DNA of 14,626 nucleotides from Isotricha intestinalis (Eukaryota; Ciliophora; Litostomatea; Vestibuliferida; Isotrichidae), in contig JAJJLU010004339.1 in assembly GCA_023807065.1 (NCBI GenBank), positions 1 to 14,626 on the forward strand. Direction: 5' to 3'. The position numbers and the translations under genes were made by a program. Below the pieces are notes generated by a model. That model did no database searches and had not been told where the DNA came from. It was given only the letters and a program-made list of their open reading frames with translations. This document shows positions 7,816-14,626 of this stretch, one piece after another. Numbering within the stretch: the stretch's first letter is position 1; the number at the start of each line of letters is the position of its first letter.

Positions 7816-9015
7816 TTACTTCAATTCACTTAAATCAGTAGGTAAAGCTTCAATAGTAGTATTATAATATTTTTGTATAGCATCTAATTCATCCTTTTCA
7901 GGAGGTGTTACAAAATTAATAGCATTACCTTTTCTTCCAAATCTTCCACTTCTTCCAATTCTATGAATATAAGTCTCTTTTTCTCTAGGCAATTCATAAT
8001 TAATAACTAAACTAACTTGATAAACGTCAATTCCTCTTGCAAGTAAATCTGTTGTTATTAAAACTCTTGTTGCTCCATTTCTAAAATCTCTCATTACTTG
8101 ATCTCTTTCAAATTGCTTTAAATCACCATGAATAGAAGATACCATATGACCTTTTTTTTTAAGTTCTTCACTTACAAAATCAACACTTCTCTTTGAATTA
8201 CAATATATTATTGCTTGAGCTATTTCAATCCCACGATATATTTGTAATAAAACATCTAATTTATCTTCTTTCTTTAAATAAACATAATATTGTTTAATAC
8301 CTTCAAGAGTTAATTCTTCATTTTTAACTAAAATTTTTGCAGGATCTTTCATAAATTTAGTAGTTATATCTACAATTTCTTTGGGCATTGTAGCAGAAAA
8401 AAGTAATATTTTAGTAGTAGTAGGAATAAGGGAAATAATTTCTTTAATATTCTCAATAAAACCTTTACTTAACATTTCATCAGCTTCATCTAAAATAAAA
8501 GTTTGTAAATAAGCAAGACTAACTTGTTTTCTCCTAATTAAATCAAGAACTCTTCCAGGTGAACCAACAAGTACTTGAGGACCTTCTCTTAACTTATCTA
8601 AATCAGCTCCAACTTTAGTACCTCCAATTAATAAAGTGACTTTAACTTTAAGACATTCACCAAGAAATTGATAAACGATAGATGTTTGTTGTGCTAATTC
8701 ACGTGTAGGTGAGAGTACAAGACATTGGATCTCATCTTTACTAACATCTACTAATTGAAGTGATCCAATAGCGAATGCTGCTGTTTTCCCTGTACCACTC
8801 TGTGCTTGAGCTATCACATCACGTTGCTTTATTATTGGAAGAATTGCCTTCTGCTGAATTGCTGATGGCTTCTCGAAACCATATCCATATATTCCACGTA
8901 GAAGTTCTGGCTTTAGGTTTAATTCGTCAAAAGTTTCTACTGTTTCATCCCAGTTACTTATCATTTCTCCTTCATCATCTTTTGACTCTTGCTCTGTTTT
9001 TGGCTTATCTTCCAT
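7816..9015 (-). CDS. eIF4A: Eukaryotic translation initiation factor 4A, DEAD-box RNA helicase
   Basis: 399 residues, the usual eIF4A length. All DEAD-box motifs are present: Q motif with FEKPSAIQQ (47-55), motif I AQSGTGKT (71-78), Ia PTRELA (103-108), GG (131-132) and Ib SPGRV (152-156, normally TPGRV). These are followed by II DEAD (176-179), III SAT (207-209), IV IIYCNSKR (269-276), V ARGID (326-330) and VI HRIGRSGR (351-358). The N-terminus ISNWDETVETFDELNL and the C-terminus match canonical eIF4A better than eIF4A-III, although motif IV has Cys and is eIF4A-III-like. The protein unwinds 5' leader structure as part of eIF4F in the cytoplasm. The start was chosen for length and because ATGGA matches the other genes. 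There are no introns. It diverges from the CLEC16A homologue across 149 bp. Confidence 0.96.
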   Translation of the reverse strand: MEDKPKTEQESKDDEGEMISNWDETVETFDELNLKPELLRGIYGYGFEKPSAIQQKAILPIIKQRDVIAQAQSGTGKTAAFAIGSLQLVDVSKDEIQCLVLSPTRELAQQTSIVYQFLGECLKVKVTLLIGGTKVGADLDKLREGPQVLVGSPGRVLDLIRRKQVSLAYLQTFILDEADEMLSKGFIENIKEIISLIPTTTKILLFSATMPKEIVDITTKFMKDPAKILVKNEELTLEGIKQYYVYLKKEDKLDVLLQIYRGIEIAQAIIYCNSKRSVDFVSEELKKKGHMVSSIHGDLKQFERDQVMRDFRNGATRVLITTDLLARGIDVYQVSLVINYELPREKETYIHRIGRSGRFGRKGNAINFVTPPEKDELDAIQKYYNTTIEALPTDLSELK

Positions 9016-9164
9016 ATAATTTTAATTTATTTTTTAGATATATATTTATTTTTTGGGTTTTAATTTTTTTTAAAGGTGGTTTTTTAATATTTTTTTGATA
9101 TTTTTTTTTTGGTATTATTAATTTTTTTGTTATATTTTTAATTTATTTTGAAAAGAAATAAAAA
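9016..9164. promoter_or_regulatory. Shared divergent promoter region of eIF4A and the CLEC16A homologue
   Basis: These 149 bases are the only sequence between two divergent start codons, so both promoters and both 5' leaders must lie here or reach into a neighbour. The plus strand is T-rich (several T runs of 6-9) with a little GGG/GGTGG sequence near 9054-9078. On the eIF4A strand, a TATATAT block followed by TCTAAAAAA lies at 9030-9044, 15-30 bases upstream of the ATG. A similar block sits before the MORN relic. The role is inferred from position. Confidence 0.45.
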
Positions 9165-11714
9165 ATGGATAATATAGAAAATTGGAAACCAATAAAAAAC
9201 TTTGACAATTATATAGGAAAATGTTCAATTAAAAATATACAAATTTTAGAAAGAGAATTATTACAATATTGCATTAAAACAGATTATATAAAAAAAAATA
9301 TGAGGCCATTAAAAGATTTAATTCAATTAATAATTTCATATTTAAATGAAGGAGCTAAAATCAATGATATATTAATTTTTGAAAATTATCCAAAAATTTT
9401 AAAAGATTTAGTAATTTTATCATCACTTTCGGAAACTCAAATAACTTACACAATAATTCAATCTCTTTCTTATTTATTAGTAAATTTGGATAAAAAAAAG
9501 TCATCATTATATTATATTCTTAGTAATAATTTTTTAAATGAAATAATTCAAATTGATTTTTCTAAATTTGATGATGAATTTTTTTCATTTTACATAAACT
9601 TATTAAAATCCCTATCAATGAGAATTGATGATACAATGTTACAATTTTTTTATAATCCAAATTATAATAGTTTTCCTCTTGTTGAGTGTACAAATAAATT
9701 ATATAATCATTCAAATCCAATGATAAATACAGTTGTACATAATGTTTCTTTACAATTAATGAAATTAAAAAATGAAAATATAATATCTTATTTTTCAAAA
9801 CTTCCAACAATAAATTATTTTGCTTATCTTTCATGTTATTTAAATGATATAACAAATTTATTTTTAGATTCAGGTGAAGTTGGATTATTTGAAGATATGA
9901 TTGATTTTTTAATGTATATTAATGATATTTTAGAAATTCAAGATAAGACTATAAATTATATCTTCATTAATTCACTTTTTTCATATTTTATTCTTCCTAA
10001 TTTATGTAATAAAATTTTTGATAAAAAAAAAAAGAAATTAGTTCTTCTTACTATTATAGTTTTATTTAATAAAATTCAGGATGAAACTTTCATAAATTGT
10101 TTATTTATGATTTTTTTTAATGAAAAAATACATAAAGAAATATTTGACTTAAAAAATAATAATAATAAAATAAAAGGATATTGTTTTACTTGGAAAGAAC
10201 AAATGAAATTAAAAGAAAATTTTATGGATTATATTTGTGAAAATTATACAGAAAATTTTTTAATATCTTTTTGGGATGAAGATAGTTTAGTGTATAAAAA
10301 TAAAAAAAATAAAGAAGAAAAACCAGAAATTCAAAAAATAAAATCTTTTGTTCAAGAAAACATTAGTAATGGTGTTTCAATTGAAAAAATGAAAGAATTT
10401 ATTTTTTCTCTTCTTAAAAATGAAGAAAAAGAAAATATTGAAAAAACTCATATATTATGGTCCAAATTTTTTGGAATAAAAGTTGGACTTTTTGATAAAG
10501 AAAATAATTGTGCGTTTTCAAATAATTGTTTTTTATATTATATGAAAGAACATTTTTTAGAAGGAAATAATTGTAATAACTTAATTGATAATGAGATAAA
10601 TAAAGAATTTATTTCTATAATAAATGAAAAAGATTGTCTTTATTTTTTTCAATTTTTAATTTGGACAATAATTAATAAAGTTAGAATTTCAAATGAATTA
10701 GTCAGTCTATGTTTTAGTGTAATTCAAAAAGAAGAAGATGAAAAGAATAAAGAAAAAAAAATAATTAATGAAGAAAAAAAAGAAACTCAAAATTCAGAAA
10801 AAGAAAAAATTGCAAATAATTATACGTTTGATAATAAATATTTATCCAATTATTTTTTGAAAGAAAAAAAAAATTCAAATATAATCAATTTAAAATTAAT
10901 TAAATTTTATTCAAATTATTTACAAAATTTAAAAAATTTATCGTCTGATAATTTTGAAGTTATTGAATTAATGATGAAAAATTTAAGAAATTTAGTTTAT
11001 GAGAAAGCAAATAATATTGAAGAAGTAAGAAACTTATTTTGTAATATACCAAATATTATATTTGAAGCAATTCAAGGAAATCAAAAAATAAATGAATATT
11101 TCTTATTGAATTTAGAATACTTTGCAAATAATTTAAATGACAATAAAGTATATGAAAAAAATATAAATTCTATGAGAACATTATTAAAATCAAAATTTAA
11201 AAAAATAGATTCAACTGAAAATTTATGTTTGGTTTTTTTTTATCTACTTAATATTTTAGAAAAAACAAAAACTAATCTTAATGAAGAATTATATAATCCA
11301 TTTACTATTTATAATTTAATAGATAATTATGATTTAATCAAAATTAAAAATAATAAACATAATATGATTATATATAATGAAAATAATATTATTTGTGTTC
11401 TTTCTCCATTATATATTTATGTTGGGATAATAAAAAAAAATGAAAAAGAAGAAAATTATGTTAATTTTGAAACAATCACAAATCTTTTAAATATTAAAAA
11501 TGCAGTTAAAAAAGACAAGAATAATAATTTTTATTTATCTTACCAAAATTCAAAAGAAATTGTATTTGCAAATGATGAAAATGGGAAAAAAAATTTGAAA
11601 AAATTTGTTGATAAAATTAATGAAGAACAAAAGAAAGTTAAAAATTATATGAATGAAATATTCACTAAAGAAAAAATTTTAAATTATATAAATTATCTTT
11701 ATAACAAAGATTGA
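9165..11714 (+). CDS. CLEC16A/GOP-1/TT9 family protein with N-terminal FPL domain
   Basis: 849 residues, intronless, ending in TGA. Residues about 45-195 match the FPL domain: SSLYYILSNNFLNEII (113-128), FSFYINLLKSLSMRI (140-154), FFYN (161-164) and NHSNPMINTVVHNVSL (181-196). YLSCYLNDI (221-229) and the helical MYINDIL (250-256) correspond to the next conserved stretch of CLEC16A. Family members act on endosomes, lysosomes and autophagosomes (mitophagy control with ubiquitin ligases in mammals, Rab2 and dense-core vesicles in worm GOP-1, vacuolar traffic in plant TT9). Residues 520-551 are a Lys/Glu linker. Residues about 710-825 alternate short strands and end in a long helix, a PH-like pattern that I infer and cannot confirm. 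There is no signal peptide or membrane segment. Family assignment is strong; the cell role here is inferred. Confidence 0.85.
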   Translation: MDNIENWKPIKNFDNYIGKCSIKNIQILERELLQYCIKTDYIKKNMRPLKDLIQLIISYLNEGAKINDILIFENYPKILKDLVILSSLSETQITYTIIQSLSYLLVNLDKKKSSLYYILSNNFLNEIIQIDFSKFDDEFFSFYINLLKSLSMRIDDTMLQFFYNPNYNSFPLVECTNKLYNHSNPMINTVVHNVSLQLMKLKNENIISYFSKLPTINYFAYLSCYLNDITNLFLDSGEVGLFEDMIDFLMYINDILEIQDKTINYIFINSLFSYFILPNLCNKIFDKKKKKLVLLTIIVLFNKIQDETFINCLFMIFFNEKIHKEIFDLKNNNNKIKGYCFTWKEQMKLKENFMDYICENYTENFLISFWDEDSLVYKNKKNKEEKPEIQKIKSFVQENISNGVSIEKMKEFIFSLLKNEEKENIEKTHILWSKFFGIKVGLFDKENNCAFSNNCFLYYMKEHFLEGNNCNNLIDNEINKEFISIINEKDCLYFFQFLIWTIINKVRISNELVSLCFSVIQKEEDEKNKEKKIINEEKKETQNSEKEKIANNYTFDNKYLSNYFLKEKKNSNIINLKLIKFYSNYLQNLKNLSSDNFEVIELMMKNLRNLVYEKANNIEEVRNLFCNIPNIIFEAIQGNQKINEYFLLNLEYFANNLNDNKVYEKNINSMRTLLKSKFKKIDSTENLCLVFFYLLNILEKTKTNLNEELYNPFTIYNLIDNYDLIKIKNNKHNMIIYNENNIICVLSPLYIYVGIIKKNEKEENYVNFETITNLLNIKNAVKKDKNNNFYLSYQNSKEIVFANDENGKKNLKKFVDKINEEQKKVKNYMNEIFTKEKILNYINYLYNKD

Positions 11715-11993
11715 ATATTTATGTTTATCTATTAATTAATTATTTAATAACTAAATAAATTTTAATAATCTTAAAATCATTGGAATAGATGGGAAAATTT
11801 GTGATAAAATATACTGATGTTAATATTCAATTTATTATCAAATATAAATAATTTCACATATTATTTTATCTTTAAAATATTAAATGATTATTGTAAAAAA
11901 TAAATATAAAAAAATATATTTCCAAGTTTTTGAAAAATAAACTTTATTATTATTTTTTATTAAATTTTTGAATTTTTATATTTTAATTAAAAA
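11715..11993. other. Intergenic region between the CLEC16A homologue and the 552-aa gene
   Basis: These 279 AT-rich bases hold the 3' untranslated region of the upstream gene and the promoter of the downstream one. A 20-codon open frame starting at 11789 is too short to call a gene. No repeat or RNA gene is seen. The last 30 bases before 11994 are A/T-only with AAAAA directly before the ATG. Confidence 0.5.
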
Positions 11994-13652
11994 ATGGATT
12001 TTCCAGAAGACAATTTAAATAATCAAAAAGATGATAACATGTTTTATATAACAAACAGACCATTCACACCAAATAAAGAAGATCCCAAAGAACAGGAAAT
12101 GGAAGAAAAAAAATGTAATAAACTTATAAAATCATTAAATATGATGGTATTATTTAATAGAACTCAAAGATATAATAAAATAAGAGAAAGATTAAAAAAA
12201 GATTTACAAGATTCAAGAGGACGTTTATTAAATTTAAAATATATGATTGAAAATTGTGCGAAAATAGAACCTGAAATTAAATTAAGAAGTATAAAGGAAA
12301 TTGAATCAAGAGTATCACATGAAAATTCAGAAAAAATGAAAAGAATAATTTTTTTAAAAAAAAGGGAATATTTTAAAAATTCAATTATGATTTATAATAA
12401 AGAAATAAAAGAACTTGAAGAAAATTGTCTTAAAACACAAGAAATTTTTCAAAAACTTTTGGAATTGAAAAAATTTGGGTTTTATGTTGAACAAAATTTT
12501 AAATTAAATTTAAACCCAAATTTCGATGATTTGAATATTGTTTTACAAAATAAATATATTTTAAATTTTAGTGAATATTTTAATATTAATAAACATAATT
12601 TTATTTTATCTATTCAAAAACCTTCTGAGAATAATACCATTAAAAATTATCCCCAAGAAGAAAATGATTTTATTTTAGAATCAAAATTTTTTGATGATTT
12701 TAGTAAAAAATATAAAATTGTTTTTGAATTTGAATTAAAAGTTGATAATTCTTCATTTATTAATTTCGATTATTCTGTTATGGATGATATTATTAATTCA
12801 ATACTTCAACAAAAAATTAAATTAAATTTACAACAAATTAAAAATAATTCAAAAGTTGAAATTTATTTACAATTTTATTTCAAATATTTATTATATAAAT
12901 TCTTTAAATTAGAAATTAATGAAATTTTAAAAATTTTAAAAAAAGAAGGTAAAAATAATATCTTTGTTTTTAAACAATTTACAATTATTTTAAAACAACA
13001 TGGTAATCAAATATCCATAGAAGCAAAATATAATAATTTAATGCAATTAAAAATTAAATGTGCAAAAATATTGATTGAAGATTTTAATAATATTCCAAAA
13101 AAAAGTGAGAAGAAATTAGAAGAAATTGAAAAAGAAAAAGACTGTCATATAGGGAAATTAATAAGAATATTTATTGATAATTTACTTTATGATATTAGAA
13201 TTTTTAACAAAACAACAAGTTTTCATTTTTTAATTAGAAATAATCCTTCTATTTCAGATTTAATAAATCTTGGATTAATGGTTAAAAATGTAACTAAAAT
13301 TTCAATGATTATTTTGAGAAGATTATTTTCTCAACAATTAAAAAATAAAATAGAAGAATTAAGAGGATTCAATGTTATAATTAGAACAGAATTTTATTCT
13401 GATACAGATTCATTTTTATGTGAATTAAATTTTAAGAAACAATATTCAATTAAATCAAATCAAATAGATAAGATTCAATTCAATATTTTATTTAATTATG
13501 AAGGAGAAATTGAAATTGAAATTAAGAAACCTTATTTAAACCAAATATTTTATTTAGATAAAGAAAAATATGTTTTTCAAAAATTTAAGAGAATTGATTT
13601 TAATTATTTTCTTTGTTTAATAGATAATATATTATGTACTGAGTTAATTTGA
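11994..13652 (+). CDS. Uncharacterised 552-residue protein with N-terminal coiled coil
   Basis: I do not recognise the family. The first 35 residues are acidic and probably flexible. Residues about 36-160 are rich in Lys, Glu and Leu with heptad-like spacing and very likely form coiled coils. From about 165 to the end, short hydrophobic strands alternate with helices. A charged break, KKSEKKLEEIEKEKD (about 365-380), is followed by a second mixed region ending in CLIDNILCTELI. There is no signal peptide, membrane segment, zinc ligand cluster or nucleotide-binding motif. The architecture (long coil followed by alpha/beta modules) resembles kinetochore or Mediator-type scaffold subunits in a general way only; that is not an assignment. 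The frame is fully open, uses CAA for Gln like its neighbours, has an ATGGA start and is co-directional with the CLEC16A homologue 279 bp upstream. Confidence 0.85.
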   Translation: MDFPEDNLNNQKDDNMFYITNRPFTPNKEDPKEQEMEEKKCNKLIKSLNMMVLFNRTQRYNKIRERLKKDLQDSRGRLLNLKYMIENCAKIEPEIKLRSIKEIESRVSHENSEKMKRIIFLKKREYFKNSIMIYNKEIKELEENCLKTQEIFQKLLELKKFGFYVEQNFKLNLNPNFDDLNIVLQNKYILNFSEYFNINKHNFILSIQKPSENNTIKNYPQEENDFILESKFFDDFSKKYKIVFEFELKVDNSSFINFDYSVMDDIINSILQQKIKLNLQQIKNNSKVEIYLQFYFKYLLYKFFKLEINEILKILKKEGKNNIFVFKQFTIILKQHGNQISIEAKYNNLMQLKIKCAKILIEDFNNIPKKSEKKLEEIEKEKDCHIGKLIRIFIDNLLYDIRIFNKTTSFHFLIRNNPSISDLINLGLMVKNVTKISMIILRRLFSQQLKNKIEELRGFNVIIRTEFYSDTDSFLCELNFKKQYSIKSNQIDKIQFNILFNYEGEIEIEIKKPYLNQIFYLDKEKYVFQKFKRIDFNYFLCLIDNILCTELI

Positions 13653-13726
13653 AAATTGTGATTTTTTATTAATTAAAATCAAATAAAAATAAAACATAAA
13701 AATGTTAAATATTATTTTTTGCTTGT

Positions 13727-14626
13727 TTAAAGAACAATAATTTCATCATCTTCATTTTCTTCTTTTTTCTTATATTTTTTATTATTATATTGATTTGATA
13801 ATTTTTCATAAAATAATACTGTATGTTTTGCGTTTATTAGACTTAATCCTTCTCTTTCAAGAATTTCTTTTATTTTTTGCATTTCTTCTATTCTTTTTTG
13901 AGCAAGTATACCTTTATTATCATTTTGATATAACCATAAAGCATCATCAGTAAGTAATAAATCTAATAAACTTTCTTCTAAAGAAATTGATTGTTCATCA
14001 TTTAGTAAATATTTTATAGTAAATTTTCTTAATGCTCTTAAAAGTTGTTCTCTATTTATTAATTCATTATTATTTAATACATCTTTTAACTCTTTATTTA
14101 TTAATTTTGCAATTGGTCCTTCTCCTAAATCTTTCATATATTCTTGTTTCTTTGCTTTTTCTTTTGTTTCAGGGAAAGTTTTTTCTTCAATATAATCATA
14201 TAAGGGGGCTAATTCTTTAACTTTCAATGTTACTGTATTTATTAATTTTTCAAAGTCTTGACTGAATTTAGCAACATTTTTAGCACCGGATAAGAAATCT
14301 TGTATTGGAAATTCTTCAATGTTTTTTTTTTTTTTATAATGATTAATATAAAATATTAATTGATCTAAAGAATTTAAAATATTTGATAAATCTTCAAAGG
14401 AATCAATTTTCTTTTTTTTTTCATCAGAAAGAATTTCATATTTTCCATGGCATTTAGCAATAAGTTCATTAAGATTTGAAGAAAATTGTTCATCTGCTTC
14501 TGCCTGATATATAATATAATTGAATTTTGTATTAAACATTTTTTTTCCATATAAAAGACATTTTCTTAAACTTTCTTCAATTAATTCATAATTTGTTTCA
14601 AAATCATTATATTTTTCAAAATTTAA
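13727..14626 (-). CDS. C-terminal part of a larger protein, possibly RNF213-like; 5' end outside window
   Basis: The frame stays open to the right edge, so the ATG at 14537-14539 is internal and the gene continues beyond 14626; 299 residues are visible. It is mainly helical, with a Lys-rich loop coded by a T run on the plus strand (about 14322-14336). Segments KELAPLYDYIEEKTF (about 137-151 of the visible part), LLRALRKFTIKYL (195-207) and DDALW (227-231) recall the C-terminal helical tail of RNF213-like giant AAA+/RING E3 ligases, from memory and at low confidence. No RING or RZ finger lies in this part. The end is acidic (EENEDDEIIVL). It converges on the 552-residue gene with 74 bp between stop codons. 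If the comparison is wrong, it is simply an unknown helical protein. Confidence 0.75.
   Translation of the reverse strand, partial: LNFEKYNDFETNYELIEESLRKCLLYGKKMFNTKFNYIIYQAEADEQFSSNLNELIAKCHGKYEILSDEKKKKIDSFEDLSNILNSLDQLIFYINHYKKKKNIEEFPIQDFLSGAKNVAKFSQDFEKLINTVTLKVKELAPLYDYIEEKTFPETKEKAKKQEYMKDLGEGPIAKLINKELKDVLNNNELINREQLLRALRKFTIKYLLNDEQSISLEESLLDLLLTDDALWLYQNDNKGILAQKRIEEMQKIKEILEREGLSLINAKHTVLFYEKLSNQYNNKKYKKKEENEDDEIIVL

Noticed and set aside
8775..9098. 107-codon plus-strand frame overlapping the eIF4A 5' end
   Set aside because: It is antisense to the strongly conserved N-terminal part of eIF4A, with leucine-rich low-quality composition.
9562..9855. 97-codon minus-strand frame inside the CLEC16A homologue
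   Set aside because: It is antisense to the conserved FPL domain, a shadow of AT-rich coding sequence.
11789..11851. 20-codon open frame starting MGKFVIKYTD
   Set aside because: It is too short, with no supporting context; it could be a relic fragment or chance.
14032..14220. 62-codon plus-strand frame, nearly all Leu/Ile/Tyr
   Set aside because: It is antisense to the partial minus-strand gene; the composition is typical of a reverse reading.
1..14626. tRNA, rRNA, riboswitch or CRISPR features
   Set aside because: No cloverleaf-sized GC-rich segment, rRNA core sequence or regularly spaced identical repeats were seen on either strand. The only regular repeats are the MORN codons.

Overview
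The window is very AT-rich (roughly four fifths A+T by eye) and eukaryotic. The intact genes are eIF4A, a CLEC16A/GOP-1-type protein, a RING-H2 protein, a lone 552-residue protein and the 3' end of a larger gene. They are rich in Asn, Lys, Ile and Phe, use CAA almost exclusively for Gln, end in TAA or TGA, and show no introns. That fits a protist with a compact, standard-code genome (amoebozoan or Anaeramoeba-like; anaerobic fungi are a weaker alternative). The species cannot be fixed from the sequence alone. Nothing looks bacterial, and I see no tRNA, rRNA or CRISPR array.

The window falls into two contrasting halves. The left half (1 to about 7550) is a graveyard. It holds one intact gene, a 191-residue RING-H2 protein (2154-2729), surrounded by long stretches that still read like protein but are broken by stops and frame changes. 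These are a minus-strand relic running off the left edge (1-1545), a plus-strand relic just upstream of the RING gene (about 1584-2110), a long plus-strand relic (about 2840-4830), a MORN-repeat gene on the minus strand (5007-5846, nine repeat units, at least three frameshifts and two in-frame stops), and another plus-strand relic (6054-7546). Most in-frame stops in these relics are TAA, often where Gln would suit. The MORN relic lies between two near-identical copies of a GC-rich motif in inverted orientation (4894-4916 and 5968-5989; 20 of 22 positions match), which looks like the ends of a small mobile or mobilised unit.

The right half (7816-14626) is orderly and gene-dense. eIF4A (minus) and the CLEC16A homologue (plus) diverge from a 149-bp shared intergenic region. 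The CLEC16A gene is followed on the same strand by a 552-residue protein of unknown family. That gene converges, 74 bp apart, on a minus-strand gene whose 5' part lies outside the window; its C-terminal portion weakly recalls the tail of RNF213-like giant E3 ligases. These neighbours do not form a pathway. eIF4A is general translation machinery, the CLEC16A homologue is expected to act in endolysosomal or autophagic traffic, and the RING protein and the tentative RNF213-like tail point to ubiquitin ligation.

The most unusual features are the TAA-tolerant reading frames of the left half and the inverted motif around the MORN gene.
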